Source: Polyangiaceae bacterium (GTDB taxonomy: Bacteria > Myxococcota_A > Polyangia > Polyangiales > Polyangiaceae). From it: a DNA stretch of 56,154 nucleotides. The translations under genes and the position numbers were made by a program. Location of the stretch: contig JAICQL010000024.1 in assembly GCA_025937895.1 (NCBI GenBank), forward strand, positions 1 to 56,154. Reading direction: 5' to 3'. Position 1 is the stretch's first letter; the number at the start of each line of letters is the position of its first letter. Positions 37,016-45,897 of the stretch are shown here, piece after piece. The notes beneath the pieces are model-generated. The model ran no database searches, was not told the origin of the DNA, and worked only from the letters and a program-made list of their open reading frames with translations.

Positions 37016-37558
37016 TCAGCTCAGCGAGCTGACCTCCACTACCGGAGAGTCCGCCTCGGCGCCGGCGCGGCTGAGCGCCACCGGCGCGGTGCGGACCATG
37101 TCGCGCACGCCGAGCGGGCGCAGCAGCTCGAGGAAGTGATCGATGTCCGCGCTCGTGCCCGTCGCCTCCACGCTGAAGGCGGTGGCCGAAAAGGCGAGCA
37201 CCCGCGCGCCGGTGAGCTTGATCACGCGCTCCAGCTCCTCGCGCGCCCGGGCCGTCTGCGTGCGGATGGTGACCACGCACAGCTCGCGCTCCAGGTGCGC
37301 TTCGCCCTCGAGGTGGCGCACCTTGTGTACGCGCACGAGCTTGTTCACCTGCTTGAGGATCTGCTCGACCACGGCCGCATCGCCGCGGGTGGTGAGCACC
37401 ACGCGGCTCATGCCCGGCTCCAGGCTGCGGTTCACGGCCAGGCTGTCGATGTTGTAGCCGCGACCGCTGAACAGGCCCACGATGCGCGCCAGCTCACCGG
37501 AGCGATCCTCGACCAGGATGCTGATGATGTGGCGAGTAGAAGGTGCGCTGCTGGTCAT
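37016..37558 (-). CDS. ilvH: Acetolactate synthase small (regulatory) subunit
   Basis: A 180-residue regulatory subunit that binds branched-chain amino acids and tunes IlvB. The N-terminal ACT domain is RHIISILVEDRSGELARIVGLFSGRGYNIDSLAV. The mid part, LKQVNKLVRVHKV, and the C-terminal domain (RELCVVTIRTQT, GARVLAFSATAFSVEATGTSADIDHFLELLRPLG) match the family. Its start overlaps the ilvB stop by 4 bp, so translation is coupled. Confidence 0.93.
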   Translation of the reverse strand: MTSSAPSTRHIISILVEDRSGELARIVGLFSGRGYNIDSLAVNRSLEPGMSRVVLTTRGDAAVVEQILKQVNKLVRVHKVRHLEGEAHLERELCVVTIRTQTARAREELERVIKLTGARVLAFSATAFSVEATGTSADIDHFLELLRPLGVRDMVRTAPVALSRAGAEADSPVVEVSSLS

Positions 37559-39420
37559 GCCAGCTCCCGCGGCTGAGCGTCCCGCTGCTCGTCATCCTCT
37601 GGCCCGAGCAGGATCTCGTAGTGGGCGGCGCCGCCCGGGATCATCGGAAAGACGTTGGTCTCCTTGTGCACGATGATGTCCATCACCACCGTGCCCGGCG
37701 TGTTCAGGCCCTGCTCCAGCACGGCGCGCAGCTCCTCCGGCTTCTCCGCGCGCAGCCCCGTGGCGCCGTACGCCTCGGCGATCTTGACGAAGTCGGGGAA
37801 GTACTTCAGCCCCACCTCGCTGTAGCGCCGATCGTACAGGAGCTCCTGCCACTGCCGGACCATGCCCAGGAAACGATTGTTCATGACCAGCACCTTCACG
37901 TTCAGGTTCTCCTGAACACAGGTGGCCAGCTCCTGAATGCACATCTGGAACGAGCCGTCGCCGGTGATGCACAGCACGGGCTCCTTGGTGCCGTTCAGCG
38001 CCGCGCCGACGGCTGCGGGCAGGCCGTAGCCCATCGTGCCGAGGCCGCCCGAGGTGAGCCACTTGCGCCCGCTGTCCACGGGGTAGTACTGCGCGGCCCA
38101 CATCTGGTGCTGGCCCACGTCCGTCGAGCAGATGTAGCGACCCTTGGTCAGGCTCGCCAGCTCCTCGAAGAAGCGCTGGGGCATGATGCAGTCCGTCCGA
38201 TCCTTGTAGCGCAGCGGATAGCGCTTCTGCATCTCGCGCAGCTCCGCCCACCACGCCGCGCGCTCCGGCGGCGGCTCATCCGGCAGCATGTCCAGCATCT
38301 GCTGCAGCACATGTTTGGCGTCACCCACGATCGGCACGTCCACGTTCACGGTCTTGTTCACGTTGGAGGGGTCGATGTCGACGTGGATCTTCCTGGCGTT
38401 GAGCGCAAACTTGTCCACTCGCCCCGTCACCCGATCGTCGAAGCGCGCGCCGACGTTGATGATCAGGTCCGCCTTGGCCATGGCCATGTTGGCGGTGTAC
38501 GTGCCGTGCATGCCGAGCATGCCCAGGTGGCGCGGATCGCCAGGAGGATAGGCGCCCAGGCCCATCAGGGTGGGGGTCACCGGCAAGTTCAGGCGCCGGC
38601 TCAGCTCCATCACCTCCGCCTCGGCGTGCGAGATCACCACACCGCCGCCGATGTACAGCACCGCGCGCTCGCTGCTGCGCATCAGCTCCACCGCGCGCTT
38701 CACCTGCAGCGAGTGCCCCTTGATCGTGGGCTTGTAGGAGGCCAGCTCCACCTTGTCCGGGTAGGAGAAGGCGGTGGTGTTGGCCGTGATGTCTTTCGGG
38801 ATGTCGATCAACACCGGACCGGGGCGCCCGCTGCGCGCGAGGTAGAAGGCCTCCTTGATGGTCGCCGCCAGGTCCTCCACGCGCTTGACCAGGTAGTTGT
38901 ACTTGGTGCAGGGCCGCGTGATGCCCACGATGTCCGCCTCCTGAAAGGCGTCATTGCCGATCAGGTTGGTGAACACCTGACCGCTGATGACCACGATCGG
39001 CGTCGAGTCCATCAGCGCGTTCTGCAGCCCCGTCACCACGTTGGTGGCGCCGGGCCCGCTCGTCACCATGGCCACGCCCACCTTGCCGGTGGACTGTGCG
39101 TAGCCCTCGGCCGCGTGCACCGCGCCCTGCTCGTGGCGCACCAGGATGTGGCGCAGCCGGTCCTGCACTTTGTACAGCTCATCGTACACGTGCAGGATGG
39201 AGCCTCCCGGATAGCCAAAGATTACGTCCACGCCCTCCAGGATGAGCGACTCGACCACGATGCGTGCGCCTCGCAGCTGCGGCGCCGTGGCGAGCTGTAC
39301 CGAGCTCGTGCCCACGACCTCATCGGCGCGAGCAGGGGGCGCGGCGGCGCGCCGAGCGGAGCCCGGCGCGGCCGCGTCACTGGCCAGGTTATTGTCTAGG
39401 ACGATTCTAGAGCCTTGCAT
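37555..39420 (-). CDS. ilvB: Acetolactate synthase large (catalytic) subunit
   Basis: A 621-residue TPP enzyme that makes acetolactate from pyruvate, the first common step of Val/Leu/Ile synthesis. After a 45-residue variable start come GARIVVESLILEGVDVIFGYPGGSILHVYDEL, the TPP-activating Glu block VRHEQGAVHAAEGYAQS, the GRPGPVLIDIPKDI stretch, and the TPP/Mg motif GDGSFQMCIQELATCVQENLNVKVLVMNN. The ATG at 39420 lies 25 bp inside leuB; internal starts are possible but the reading frame is tightly packed in the leuB-ilvB-ilvH operon. Confidence 0.94.
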   Translation of the reverse strand: MQGSRIVLDNNLASDAAAPGSARRAAAPPARADEVVGTSSVQLATAPQLRGARIVVESLILEGVDVIFGYPGGSILHVYDELYKVQDRLRHILVRHEQGAVHAAEGYAQSTGKVGVAMVTSGPGATNVVTGLQNALMDSTPIVVISGQVFTNLIGNDAFQEADIVGITRPCTKYNYLVKRVEDLAATIKEAFYLARSGRPGPVLIDIPKDITANTTAFSYPDKVELASYKPTIKGHSLQVKRAVELMRSSERAVLYIGGGVVISHAEAEVMELSRRLNLPVTPTLMGLGAYPPGDPRHLGMLGMHGTYTANMAMAKADLIINVGARFDDRVTGRVDKFALNARKIHVDIDPSNVNKTVNVDVPIVGDAKHVLQQMLDMLPDEPPPERAAWWAELREMQKRYPLRYKDRTDCIMPQRFFEELASLTKGRYICSTDVGQHQMWAAQYYPVDSGRKWLTSGGLGTMGYGLPAAVGAALNGTKEPVLCITGDGSFQMCIQELATCVQENLNVKVLVMNNRFLGMVRQWQELLYDRRYSEVGLKYFPDFVKIAEAYGATGLRAEKPEELRAVLEQGLNTPGTVVMDIIVHKETNVFPMIPGGAAHYEILLGPEDDEQRDAQPRELA

Positions 39421-40457
39421 ACGTAGCTTCCCATCTGGTCGGTCGAGACCTCACCACCGAGATCTCGCGTGCGGTGGCCGGCGGCCAGCACCGAGTCGAT
39501 CGCGCGCTCGACGGCGCGCGCCTGCTCGGGCAGACCGACGGTATCGAGGAGTGACGCGACGGAGCCGATGGCTCCGAGCGGATTGGCGATGTTCTTGCCC
39601 GCGATGTCCGGCGCCGAGCCGTGGATGGGCTCGAACAAGCCGGGGCCATCGCCCAGGCTGGCGCTCGGCAAGAGGCCGATCGAGCCCGCGAGCACGGCCG
39701 CCTCATCCGTCAGGATGTCGCCAAACAGGTTACCGGTGACGACGACGTCGAACTTCTTCGGGCTGCGCACCAGATCCATCGCAGCCGAGTCCACGTACTG
39801 GTGCTCGAGCTTGATGTCGGGGTACTGCTCGCGCTGCAGCTCGCTGACGGTCTGGCGCCACAGCTGCGAGACCTCCAGCACGTTGGCCTTGTCGATGGAG
39901 TAGACGTGCTTCTTGCGGCGGCGAGCCAGCTCGAAGGCGATCTTCGCCACGCGCCGCACCTCTTGCCGGGTGTAGCTCATGGTGTTGTACGCGCGCTCCC
40001 CCTCGATGGCCCGCGGCTCACCGAAGTACACGTCGGAGAGCAGCTCGCGCACGACGATCAGGTCCACCCCGGCGAGCACCTCGGGCTTGAGCGGCGAGAG
40101 ACTGCTCAGTGCCGGGATGGCGCGCACGGGCCGCAGGTTGGCGTACACGCCCAGGGCCTTGCGCAGATCGAGCAGGCCCTTCTCCGGCCGGCGATTGCCG
40201 GGCTGGCCGTCGTATTTCGGCAACCCCACGGCGCCGAGCAAGACGGCGTCCGCCTGCTGCGCAGCAAGGCGGGTGCGCTCCGGCAGTGCCTCTTCCCCGG
40301 CGTCCAGCGCGACGCCGCCGATCGGCAGCTCCACAACGTCCAGAGTACGCCCGGCGTGCGCGCAGGCGCGCTCCAGCACGCGCAGCGCTTCTCTACATAC
40401 TTCGGGACCAATACCGTCGCCCGGCAGCGACACGATGTGGATGGGTTTGGCACTCAT
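39396..40457 (-). CDS. leuB: 3-isopropylmalate dehydrogenase
   Basis: A 353-residue NAD-dependent dehydrogenase of leucine synthesis. IVSLPGDGIGPEVCREALRVL starts the fold. The LRPVRAIPALSSLSPLKPE, LIVVRELLSDVYFGEPR, EVRRVAKIAFELARRRKKHVYSIDKANVLE and EHQYVDSAAMDLV blocks, then NLFGDILTDEAAVLAGSIGLLPSAS and GSAPDIAGKNIANPLGAI, are all canonical. First gene of leuB-ilvB-ilvH; a small CCCC-GTT-GGGG inverted repeat lies about 30 bp upstream. Confidence 0.95.
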   Translation of the reverse strand: MSAKPIHIVSLPGDGIGPEVCREALRVLERACAHAGRTLDVVELPIGGVALDAGEEALPERTRLAAQQADAVLLGAVGLPKYDGQPGNRRPEKGLLDLRKALGVYANLRPVRAIPALSSLSPLKPEVLAGVDLIVVRELLSDVYFGEPRAIEGERAYNTMSYTRQEVRRVAKIAFELARRRKKHVYSIDKANVLEVSQLWRQTVSELQREQYPDIKLEHQYVDSAAMDLVRSPKKFDVVVTGNLFGDILTDEAAVLAGSIGLLPSASLGDGPGLFEPIHGSAPDIAGKNIANPLGAIGSVASLLDTVGLPEQARAVERAIDSVLAAGHRTRDLGGEVSTDQMGSYVCKALESS

Positions 40458-41218
40458 GATTCTGACTCTTCTGGTTGGATGACTACGCCCCGTTGGGGTC
40501 GCCCCCGCTGCCGCAGCACGCGGCGTTCGGGAGCGAAGGTCGGTCTACCATGCCCGGCGACCGTTTCGCTGTCTGGCCCTCGCGCCCCGGCGCGTCCACC
40601 CCGCTGCCGCTCCGGATGCAGCTAGCACGGGGCGCCAGCAGCGGAGCCGCTCAGCGCAAGAGCGCGCCGAAACGACCCTGTTGCTGAGCTTCCCGCCCAG
40701 CGGCGAGCGGCTCGGGCACCAAGGCTCGTGGCTGCCTCACGTCTGCTCAACGAGCTCACTGGCGTTTCCAGCGCGCGCTGGCGTGCTCCCGCACGTCCTC
40801 ACGCTCGCGGCACCCCAGCGAGGCACCATCCGAGAGCGGCCTCGGGTTTCTTCCGGCGTCTGCTGGGCCAGGCATCCTGGCCCGCACCGGCGAGGCTAGC
40901 TCCGAATGGAGCGACGCGAGGCAATGGCTACTGGGCTGTCCATCCTTCCTCCGTCGTTGGTCTCGTAAAGGGTTCTCTCGAAGTGGGCCGGCAGCGACCC
41001 GATCGAGCGCGAAATCGAGTATGAGCGCCGTGGCTGGCGCGAACAAGCCCAAAATCGGGGTCCGCCAGCGCTGGAGGTGCCCGATCCTGCCGGGTTCGCC
41101 AGGCGCGGGCTGAACAAAAGTTCTGCCGCGCCGGGCTGCCACTCTGTTTGCCACGCGCGAGCGCCGTATCTGTGCGCGGGGGTCGCGCGGTGCTCGCCGC
41201 AGCGACCCCGGAGCACTC
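40458..41218. other. Gene-free 760-bp stretch upstream of leuB
   Basis: Divergent space between leuB (minus) and the signal-peptidase-like gene (plus). Several overlapping open frames exist (for example 40728-41024 plus, 40756-41697 minus) but they are Arg/Pro/Ser-rich, have no ribosome site of note and match no family I know. Composition is slightly less GC-rich at 40960-41150. It may hold long leaders, a small RNA, or a decayed gene; none can be shown by eye. Confidence 0.4.
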
Positions 41219-41869
41219 ATGCCCTGGAATCTGCTGCGCGCGACCTTCTGGCTCCTCTTGCTGGGAGGCCTGCTCGTGGGGCTCTTGCGACTCACCTGCC
41301 TGCGCTGGTGGCAAGTGCCTGAGGACGATCCGACCCTCACCACCTCGCTCGCGCCGAGCCTCAGCCCGGGTGACTGGGTGCTCCTGTGGCGGCTCACTCC
41401 GCCCGGCTTCGGCGACCTGGTGCTCTGTCCCGATCCGAGCGAGCCCGGGCAGATCGTGATCGGGCGTATCGCCGCCGAAGGCGGCGACGCGCTCAACATC
41501 GATGAAGACGGCGCGCTCAAGGTCAACAGCCTGCGCGCGACCTCCGAGGCGCGCTGCAAGCAGGGTATGTTCGAGGTGCCCAACCCGAGGACGGGCGATC
41601 CAGTCGAGTTGCACTGCGATATCGAGGTGCTGGGCGGAGTGCGACACAAGCGCGGGCAAAGGCGCGCGGCAGGGCTCAAGCCCATGCCCGTCAGCACCGA
41701 GGTGGAGCCCGGTGAGCTCTATCTGATCAGCGACAACCGCTACTATCCGTTCGACTCCCGCGACTATGGCAGCCTGCCTCGGGAGACCTGCCGTGAACGG
41801 ATCTTCTTTCGCCTGGTCAGCCGTCTCGGTTTTGGTGATGTCGACTCACGGCTCAGCGTCATCCACTGA
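41219..41869 (+). CDS. Signal peptidase I (S26)-like protein lacking the catalytic Lys
   Basis: A 216-residue protein with one N-terminal membrane segment (residues 6-27) and the LepB fold. Box B is TSLAPSLSPGDWVLL, with S43 in the place of the catalytic Ser. Box D reads IGRIAAEGGD where LepB has IKRAVGLPGD, so G82 replaces the catalytic Lys. Box E is LISDNRYYPFDSRDYGSLP, close to the GDNRxxSxDSRxxG signature with Gly changed to Ser. The protein therefore looks like a diverged, perhaps inactive, signal peptidase paralogue. It stands alone ahead of the FHA-protein gene. Confidence 0.7.
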   Translation: MPWNLLRATFWLLLLGGLLVGLLRLTCLRWWQVPEDDPTLTTSLAPSLSPGDWVLLWRLTPPGFGDLVLCPDPSEPGQIVIGRIAAEGGDALNIDEDGALKVNSLRATSEARCKQGMFEVPNPRTGDPVELHCDIEVLGGVRHKRGQRRAAGLKPMPVSTEVEPGELYLISDNRYYPFDSRDYGSLPRETCRERIFFRLVSRLGFGDVDSRLSVIH

Positions 41870-42025
41870 GCGCGCTGGCTGGCGCCAGCCGGTCTGGGCA
41901 AACCACGTCTCGAGCAAGGCCAAGTCCCCCGCGATTTCACAGCCAAGCACCCGCAGAAGCCGTAAACTGCTCAAAGATTCGATTGTCGAGTATGCTCTCG
42001 AGGCACGCTCAGACGAGGACAGGGA

Positions 42026-42805
42026 ATGGATCAGGCGAAACACTACATCTGCCGCTCGTGCATGACCGGGGTGGCCAACGGCCACAAGTTCTGCGGCCGA
42101 TGCGGGGCTCCGGTCCCGGAAGAAGCTCTGGTGCTACAGACCCGCTACTTCAGCGACATGCAGAATCCCGACAAGGCTCGGCTGATTCTCATCCGCGGTG
42201 ACGGCATGGACGGGCTCAGCTACCACCTGAAGGCGGAGCAGCACATCCTGGGCCGCACCGGGCAGCTGGAGTTCCCGGATGACGAGTTCATCTCCCCGCG
42301 GCATGCCAATTTCTTCTACCGCGATCACCGCCTGGTGATCCGTGATGAGGACTCGCTGAACGGCGTGTACTACCGCGTGCGGGGCAGCGTCGAGGTGGCC
42401 GCTGGCGACTCGTTCATGGCGGGCGAGCAGGTGTTCCGCATCGATCTCGCCCCCATCGCCTCCGACGGCGTCGATCCGGAGGGCACCTACTTCTACTCGT
42501 CGCCCAAGTTTGCCTCCACCTTCCGCATCAGCCAGGTGCTGATCGGCGGCTCGCTGGGCATGACGGTCTGCGCACGCGGCACGGCGCTCACCGTGGGTCG
42601 GGAGGAGTGTGACCTCAACTTCCCGCATGACTGCTACGTGTCGCCCCGACACTGCACGGTGGAGGCGATCGGCTCCAAATTCCGCCTCACCGATCACGAC
42701 ACGCTCAACGGCACCTACCTGCGCATCAAGGCGGAGACGCCGCTCGGGCAGGGTGACTACGTCGCCATCGGCCGCAAGCTGATGCGGGTCGAGCTCAACG
42801 CATAG
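42026..42805 (+). CDS. Zinc-ribbon protein with two FHA domains
   Basis: A 259-residue cytosolic protein. Residues 9-26 are a four-Cys zinc ribbon (CRSCMTGVANGHKFCGRCG). FHA1 is at about 52-135 (HILGRTGQLEFPDDEFISPRHANFFYR, DEDSLNGVYYRV) and FHA2 at about 178-255 (LTVGREECDLNFPHDCYVSPRHCTVEA, DHDTLNGTYLRI). Each keeps the G-R, S-x-x-H and N-G residues for phospho-Thr peptide binding, so it should dock phosphorylated partners of a Ser/Thr kinase. GGACAGGGA precedes the ATG. No kinase gene is nearby. Confidence 0.86.
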   Translation: MDQAKHYICRSCMTGVANGHKFCGRCGAPVPEEALVLQTRYFSDMQNPDKARLILIRGDGMDGLSYHLKAEQHILGRTGQLEFPDDEFISPRHANFFYRDHRLVIRDEDSLNGVYYRVRGSVEVAAGDSFMAGEQVFRIDLAPIASDGVDPEGTYFYSSPKFASTFRISQVLIGGSLGMTVCARGTALTVGREECDLNFPHDCYVSPRHCTVEAIGSKFRLTDHDTLNGTYLRIKAETPLGQGDYVAIGRKLMRVELNA

Positions 42806-42919
42806 TCGCTGAATTAGCCGCTGGCTGAATTAGTCGCTCGCTGAAGCTCGGCGCCGCCCACGGCGCCCAGAACCAAAAACGACGGCACCACAAGACGACA
42901 GAGCCACAAGACGACAGAT
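42803..42919. repeat. 16-bp tandem repeats directly after the FHA gene
   Basis: Two arrays in one gap. The first begins at the stop codon itself: a partial TAGTCGCTGAAT, then TAGCCGCTGGCTGAAT and TAGTCGCTCGCTGAAG. The second is CCACAAGACGACAGAG (42888-42903) followed by CCACAAGACGACAGAT (42904-42919) and a partial copy. Between them is a GGCGCC-rich inverted repeat. Confidence 0.7.
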
Positions 42920-42929
42920 CACAAAACGA

Positions 42930-42958
42930 AAATGGTCCCGAGGAAGTCGGGACCATTT
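42930..42958 (-). terminator. Rho-independent terminator of rplU-rpmA
   Basis: A 12-bp perfect stem AAATGGTCCCGA-like (core ATGGTCCCGA, 42932-42941 / TCGGGACCAT, 42947-42956, loop GGAAG). On the minus strand it is followed by TTTTCGTTTTGTGA, a T-rich tail. It lies 31 bp past the rpmA stop. This is the clearest intrinsic terminator in the window. Confidence 0.85.
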
Positions 42959-42988
42959 GCTCTATCGGCCGCCTTTCGAGGCGCCGAC

Positions 42989-43264
42989 TTACTCGGCAGC
43001 CGCAGCCGTCTCGTTCGGGTAGACGGAGACCCGCTTCTTCGAGCGGTTGACGTGCTCGTACTTCACGGTGCCGCTCACCAGCGCGAACAGCGTGAAATCC
43101 TTGCCCAGACCGACGTTACGGCCTGGAGCCAGGGTCATGCCGACCTGGCGCACCAGGATGCCGCCAGCGTTGATCTGCTCGCCGCCGTACACCTTGACAC
43201 CGCGATGCTGTGCGTTGGAACCGCGACCGTTGCGGCTGGAGCCGCCACCCTTCTTATGAGCCAT
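42989..43264 (-). CDS. rpmA: 50S ribosomal protein L27
   Basis: A 91-residue L27 starting [29 protein letters not shown], whose N-terminal tail reaches the peptidyl-transferase centre. [40 protein letters not shown] completes the family core. It lies 19 bp after rplU, the usual order and spacing. No cleavable N-terminal extension, unlike Firmicutes. Confidence 0.97.
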   Translation of the reverse strand: MAHKKGGGSSRNGRGSNAQHRGVKVYGGEQINAGGILVRQVGMTLAPGRNVGLGKDFTLFALVSGTVKYEHVNRSKKRVSVYPNETAAAAE

Positions 43265-43283
43265 GAGTCAAACTCCCAGCGGT

Positions 43284-43595
43284 TCAGGCAGTGATGGAGG
43301 TGATCTTCACCTCGGTGAAGTTCTGACGGTGCCCCATCTTGCGCTTGAAGCGCTTGCGGCGCTTGAACTTGAACACGATGAGCTTCGGGCCGCGGCCGTG
43401 CCGCACGATCTCTGCCTGCACCTTGGCGCCGGAGACCAGGGGCATGCCGATCGACGGTGTATCGCCGAGAACTGCCAGAACCTCATCGAACACCACGCTC
43501 TGGCCGGCCTCGCCTGCGAGGGTCGCCACGCGTAGGGTATCACCCTCGGACACGCGGAACTGGTGCCCACCGCTGCGAAAGATTGCGCTCGTCAT
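43284..43595 (-). CDS. rplU: 50S ribosomal protein L21
   Basis: A 103-residue L21: [89 protein letters not shown]. It binds 23S rRNA beside L20. First gene of the rplU-rpmA operon. The 209-bp gap upstream (43596-43804) holds its promoter and that of the divergent gene; no element could be defined. Confidence 0.97.
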   Translation of the reverse strand: MTSAIFRSGGHQFRVSEGDTLRVATLAGEAGQSVVFDEVLAVLGDTPSIGMPLVSGAKVQAEIVRHGRGPKLIVFKFKRRKRFKRKMGHRQNFTEVKITSITA

Positions 43596-43804
43596 TTGGG
43601 GGGCCGGAACCTAATCCCCGCCCTCGAGCTTGGCAACCATTTCCATCTCGAGCCGGAGCAGGTCTTGCCGATAAATCCGGCGATCCGCCTGGATGTTCAG
43701 TAGCGGTACGGTAGCGCATCGGGGCCGCCAAAGCACCCGCCCGAGTGGCTTCCAGCTAAACCTGCCCGCGCGCGCGACCGTCCTGAACCCGAGGCTCCCG
43801 CGGC

Positions 43805-44341
43805 ATGAATCGCGCTCCAATCGCTCTGCTCCTGGCGCTGGCTGCCGGACTTGCCCCGGAAATTTCGCAGGCGGCGCCGCCGCGCGCGAGCGCCAGCTCC
43901 GCGGCTCGCCCTGCCCCCCGCGCCACCCGCAAGCCCCCGCCGCGCGCGACCGCCAAGGCCAAGGCCGCGCCCAGCAAACCCGCGTCTGCCAGGCCCGCGT
44001 CCAGCAAGGCCACAGCCGCCAAACCCAAAGCCACCCAGCCCGCTGAGCCTGTGGCGGATGCTCAGGCCGCGCCAGCGCGCACTCCGCCCGGCGGCGCGCA
44101 GGAGAACGAGGTCACGGCGGCCAAGCCCACGGCAGAGGCCGGCGTGGTGAAGACCGAAGAGGTCGAGAAGGGCGTGAAGACGTACACCTTCGGGGCCGAG
44201 CAAGTGGAGGGCCGGCTGCGCTCGCCGCAGATCTTGTACTTCCTGCGCCGCGTGCGCGCGGAGTTCGACGCGGAGCCGCTCGGACATCGCTCGTTCTTGC
44301 TGGAGCTGGCCGACACCCGGCGCGATCCGTCGCTGGAGTAG
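43805..44341 (+). CDS. Exported Lys/Ala/Pro-rich protein, unknown function
   Basis: A 178-residue protein with a signal peptide (IALLLALAAGLAPEISQA-AP). Residues about 28-110 are a low-complexity Lys/Ala/Pro/Arg stretch that superficially looks like histone H1 but is exported. Residues about 118-178 form the only globular part (GVKTYTFGAEQVEGRLRSPQILYFLRRVRAEFDAEPLGHRSFLLELADT). That part is probably the functional unit; a similar short domain beside AgmX-type genes would suggest a shared envelope machine. A GCGCGAG-TATGG-CTCGCGC hairpin (44372-44390) lies 31 bp past the stop. Confidence 0.6.
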   Translation: MNRAPIALLLALAAGLAPEISQAAPPRASASSAARPAPRATRKPPPRATAKAKAAPSKPASARPASSKATAAKPKATQPAEPVADAQAAPARTPPGGAQENEVTAAKPTAEAGVVKTEEVEKGVKTYTFGAEQVEGRLRSPQILYFLRRVRAEFDAEPLGHRSFLLELADTRRDPSLE

Positions 44342-44520
44342 GCGTGAGACACGCGCCGTTGCACCTCGGGCGCGCGAGTATGGCTCGCGCACAGAGCAGC
44401 CGCGGCTGAATCTGCTTCAGGCTCGTACGGCAGCAGCCGGATCAGCAGCTGAGGCTCGGCGTCCGCCCGGGGCGCGGCGTTCCGGATCGAACCGGAGCGC
44501 ATTCCGCGAGCCGAACCCAC

Positions 44521-45879
44521 ATGAGCCCTACGCCGCGAGCCGAGTCATCACAGGCACTGGTGCTGCGCACCGCCGCCGTCTGGGGCACCTTCGTGCTGGC
44601 CTCGCGCGATCTGAGCTCGGGCCAGTCGCTTTCGCTGGGTGAAACACCGGGCGCCCTCAGCGCCAAGCCCGACGAGAGCAGCGCCAGCGATCTGCCGATC
44701 CGCGCCGTGGGCGCCGGCTGGGAGCTCGACGCGCGCGGTGCCACTGGCGGCCGCGTACACCTGCGCGGCCGCGTGGAGGATCCGGCAGAGCTCGGCCGGA
44801 GCGGCGCGCCGATCCCCATCGTCGCCGGCGACTACGGCGTGCTGCAGTACGGCACCTTCTCCGTCTTCTTCCAGTTCGCGCATCCCGCGCCCATTCCGCG
44901 CTCGCGCTTCCGCCCGGATCTGGCGCTGCTGCTGTCGTTCCTGTTTGCGGTGCTGACGCTGGGCGGCGGCTTGATGCTGCTGTACTTGCTGTTTCCACAG
45001 CAGGAGCTGGCGAAGCCACTGGAGCTGACCAGCCCCGAGGAGATGCAGACGCGCTACCACTTCACGCCCCCTCCGGTGGAGCCCGAGGTGAGCGGCGGCT
45101 CGGAGTCGGAAGGGGCTCCGGGCGCCAAGAGCAAGGTGCCGCAGAAGACCGCCGGCGAGAAGAAGAAGACGCCGGGGCCCAAGACCGAGCAGCACGAGGG
45201 CAAGCCCGAGCGCGCGCGCGGCTCCGAGAAGCTGAGCGCCATCACCGAGGTGATGAAGAGCGACATCGGTAAAGAGGTGCAGCAGACGCTCGGCACCATC
45301 AGCTCCGTCTCCGAAGCGCTGGGCGGCTTGCAGTCCTCCGGACTGGTGCTGGGCGGGCGCTCCAGCGGCACGGGTCTGCGTAGCTCCGGCCAGGGTGGCG
45401 GCCAGGGTGGCGCCGCCGTCTTTGGTTCCGGCACGCTCGACACCGGCCTGGGCAGCGGCACCGGCGTGGCCGGCACGGGCCGTGGCCGCTCTGGCAAGGG
45501 CGCCAACGGCAGCGGTAACGGCAGTCGTGAAGGCACGGGACGCGGCGGTGAGCGCCGGCTGCAGGCGGCCAGCGCCGCCGCTGCCGGTCAAGGCCTCAGC
45601 CCCGAGCAGATCGGGCGTGTGGTCCGCGCTCGCTCCGGCGCCTTCCGCGCCTGCTACGAGAGCGCCGCCGCGCGCGATCCTAAACTCCAGGGTGGCATGA
45701 CCGTCAGCTTTACGGTGAGCCCCGACGGCTCGGTGGCGGCTCGCATCTCCGACTCCTCCCTGGGCAACGCGCGAGTCGAGAGCTGCGTGCTGCGCACCTT
45801 CAACCGGTTGCGCTTCCCCACCGCGGACAAGCCGACGAACGCACACTATCCCCTCGTCTTTCACCCCGGCAAGCGATAG
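44521..45879 (+). CDS. AgmX/PglI-type TonB-like envelope protein
   Basis: A 452-residue protein. The N-terminal domain (about 15-125) is beta-rich and FHA-like in rhythm (LRTAAVWGTFVLASRDLSSGQSLSLGE, VAGDYGVLQYGTFSVFFQF). A membrane segment follows at about 140-165 (LALLLSFLFAVLTLGGGLMLLYLLF). Then a Lys/Glu spacer, a Gly/Ser-rich stretch (GTGVAGTGRGRSGKGANGSGN), and a C-terminal AgmX/PglI domain (LSPEQIGRVVRARSGAFRACYESAAARDPKLQGGMTVSFTVSPDGSV, ESCVLRTFNRLRFP). In Myxococcus related proteins belong to gliding or envelope-spanning machines. Followed after 18 bp by the next gene. Confidence 0.75.
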   Translation: MSPTPRAESSQALVLRTAAVWGTFVLASRDLSSGQSLSLGETPGALSAKPDESSASDLPIRAVGAGWELDARGATGGRVHLRGRVEDPAELGRSGAPIPIVAGDYGVLQYGTFSVFFQFAHPAPIPRSRFRPDLALLLSFLFAVLTLGGGLMLLYLLFPQQELAKPLELTSPEEMQTRYHFTPPPVEPEVSGGSESEGAPGAKSKVPQKTAGEKKKTPGPKTEQHEGKPERARGSEKLSAITEVMKSDIGKEVQQTLGTISSVSEALGGLQSSGLVLGGRSSGTGLRSSGQGGGQGGAAVFGSGTLDTGLGSGTGVAGTGRGRSGKGANGSGNGSREGTGRGGERRLQAASAAAAGQGLSPEQIGRVVRARSGAFRACYESAAARDPKLQGGMTVSFTVSPDGSVAARISDSSLGNARVESCVLRTFNRLRFPTADKPTNAHYPLVFHPGKR

Positions 45880-45897
45880 CCCGAGCAGGAGGCCAGC

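Noticed and set aside
40728..41024. Plus-strand ORF of 98 codons in the leuB upstream gap
   Set aside because: Arg/Pro-rich, no ribosome site, no recognisable family; treated as non-coding.
43890..44060. Histone-H1-like Lys/Ala/Pro region
   Set aside because: The protein begins with a signal peptide, so it is exported and not a chromatin protein.
44372..44390. Hairpin GCGCGAG-TATGG-CTCGCGC as terminator
   Set aside because: Good stem but no T-tract on either strand; kept only as a note under the neighbouring gene.
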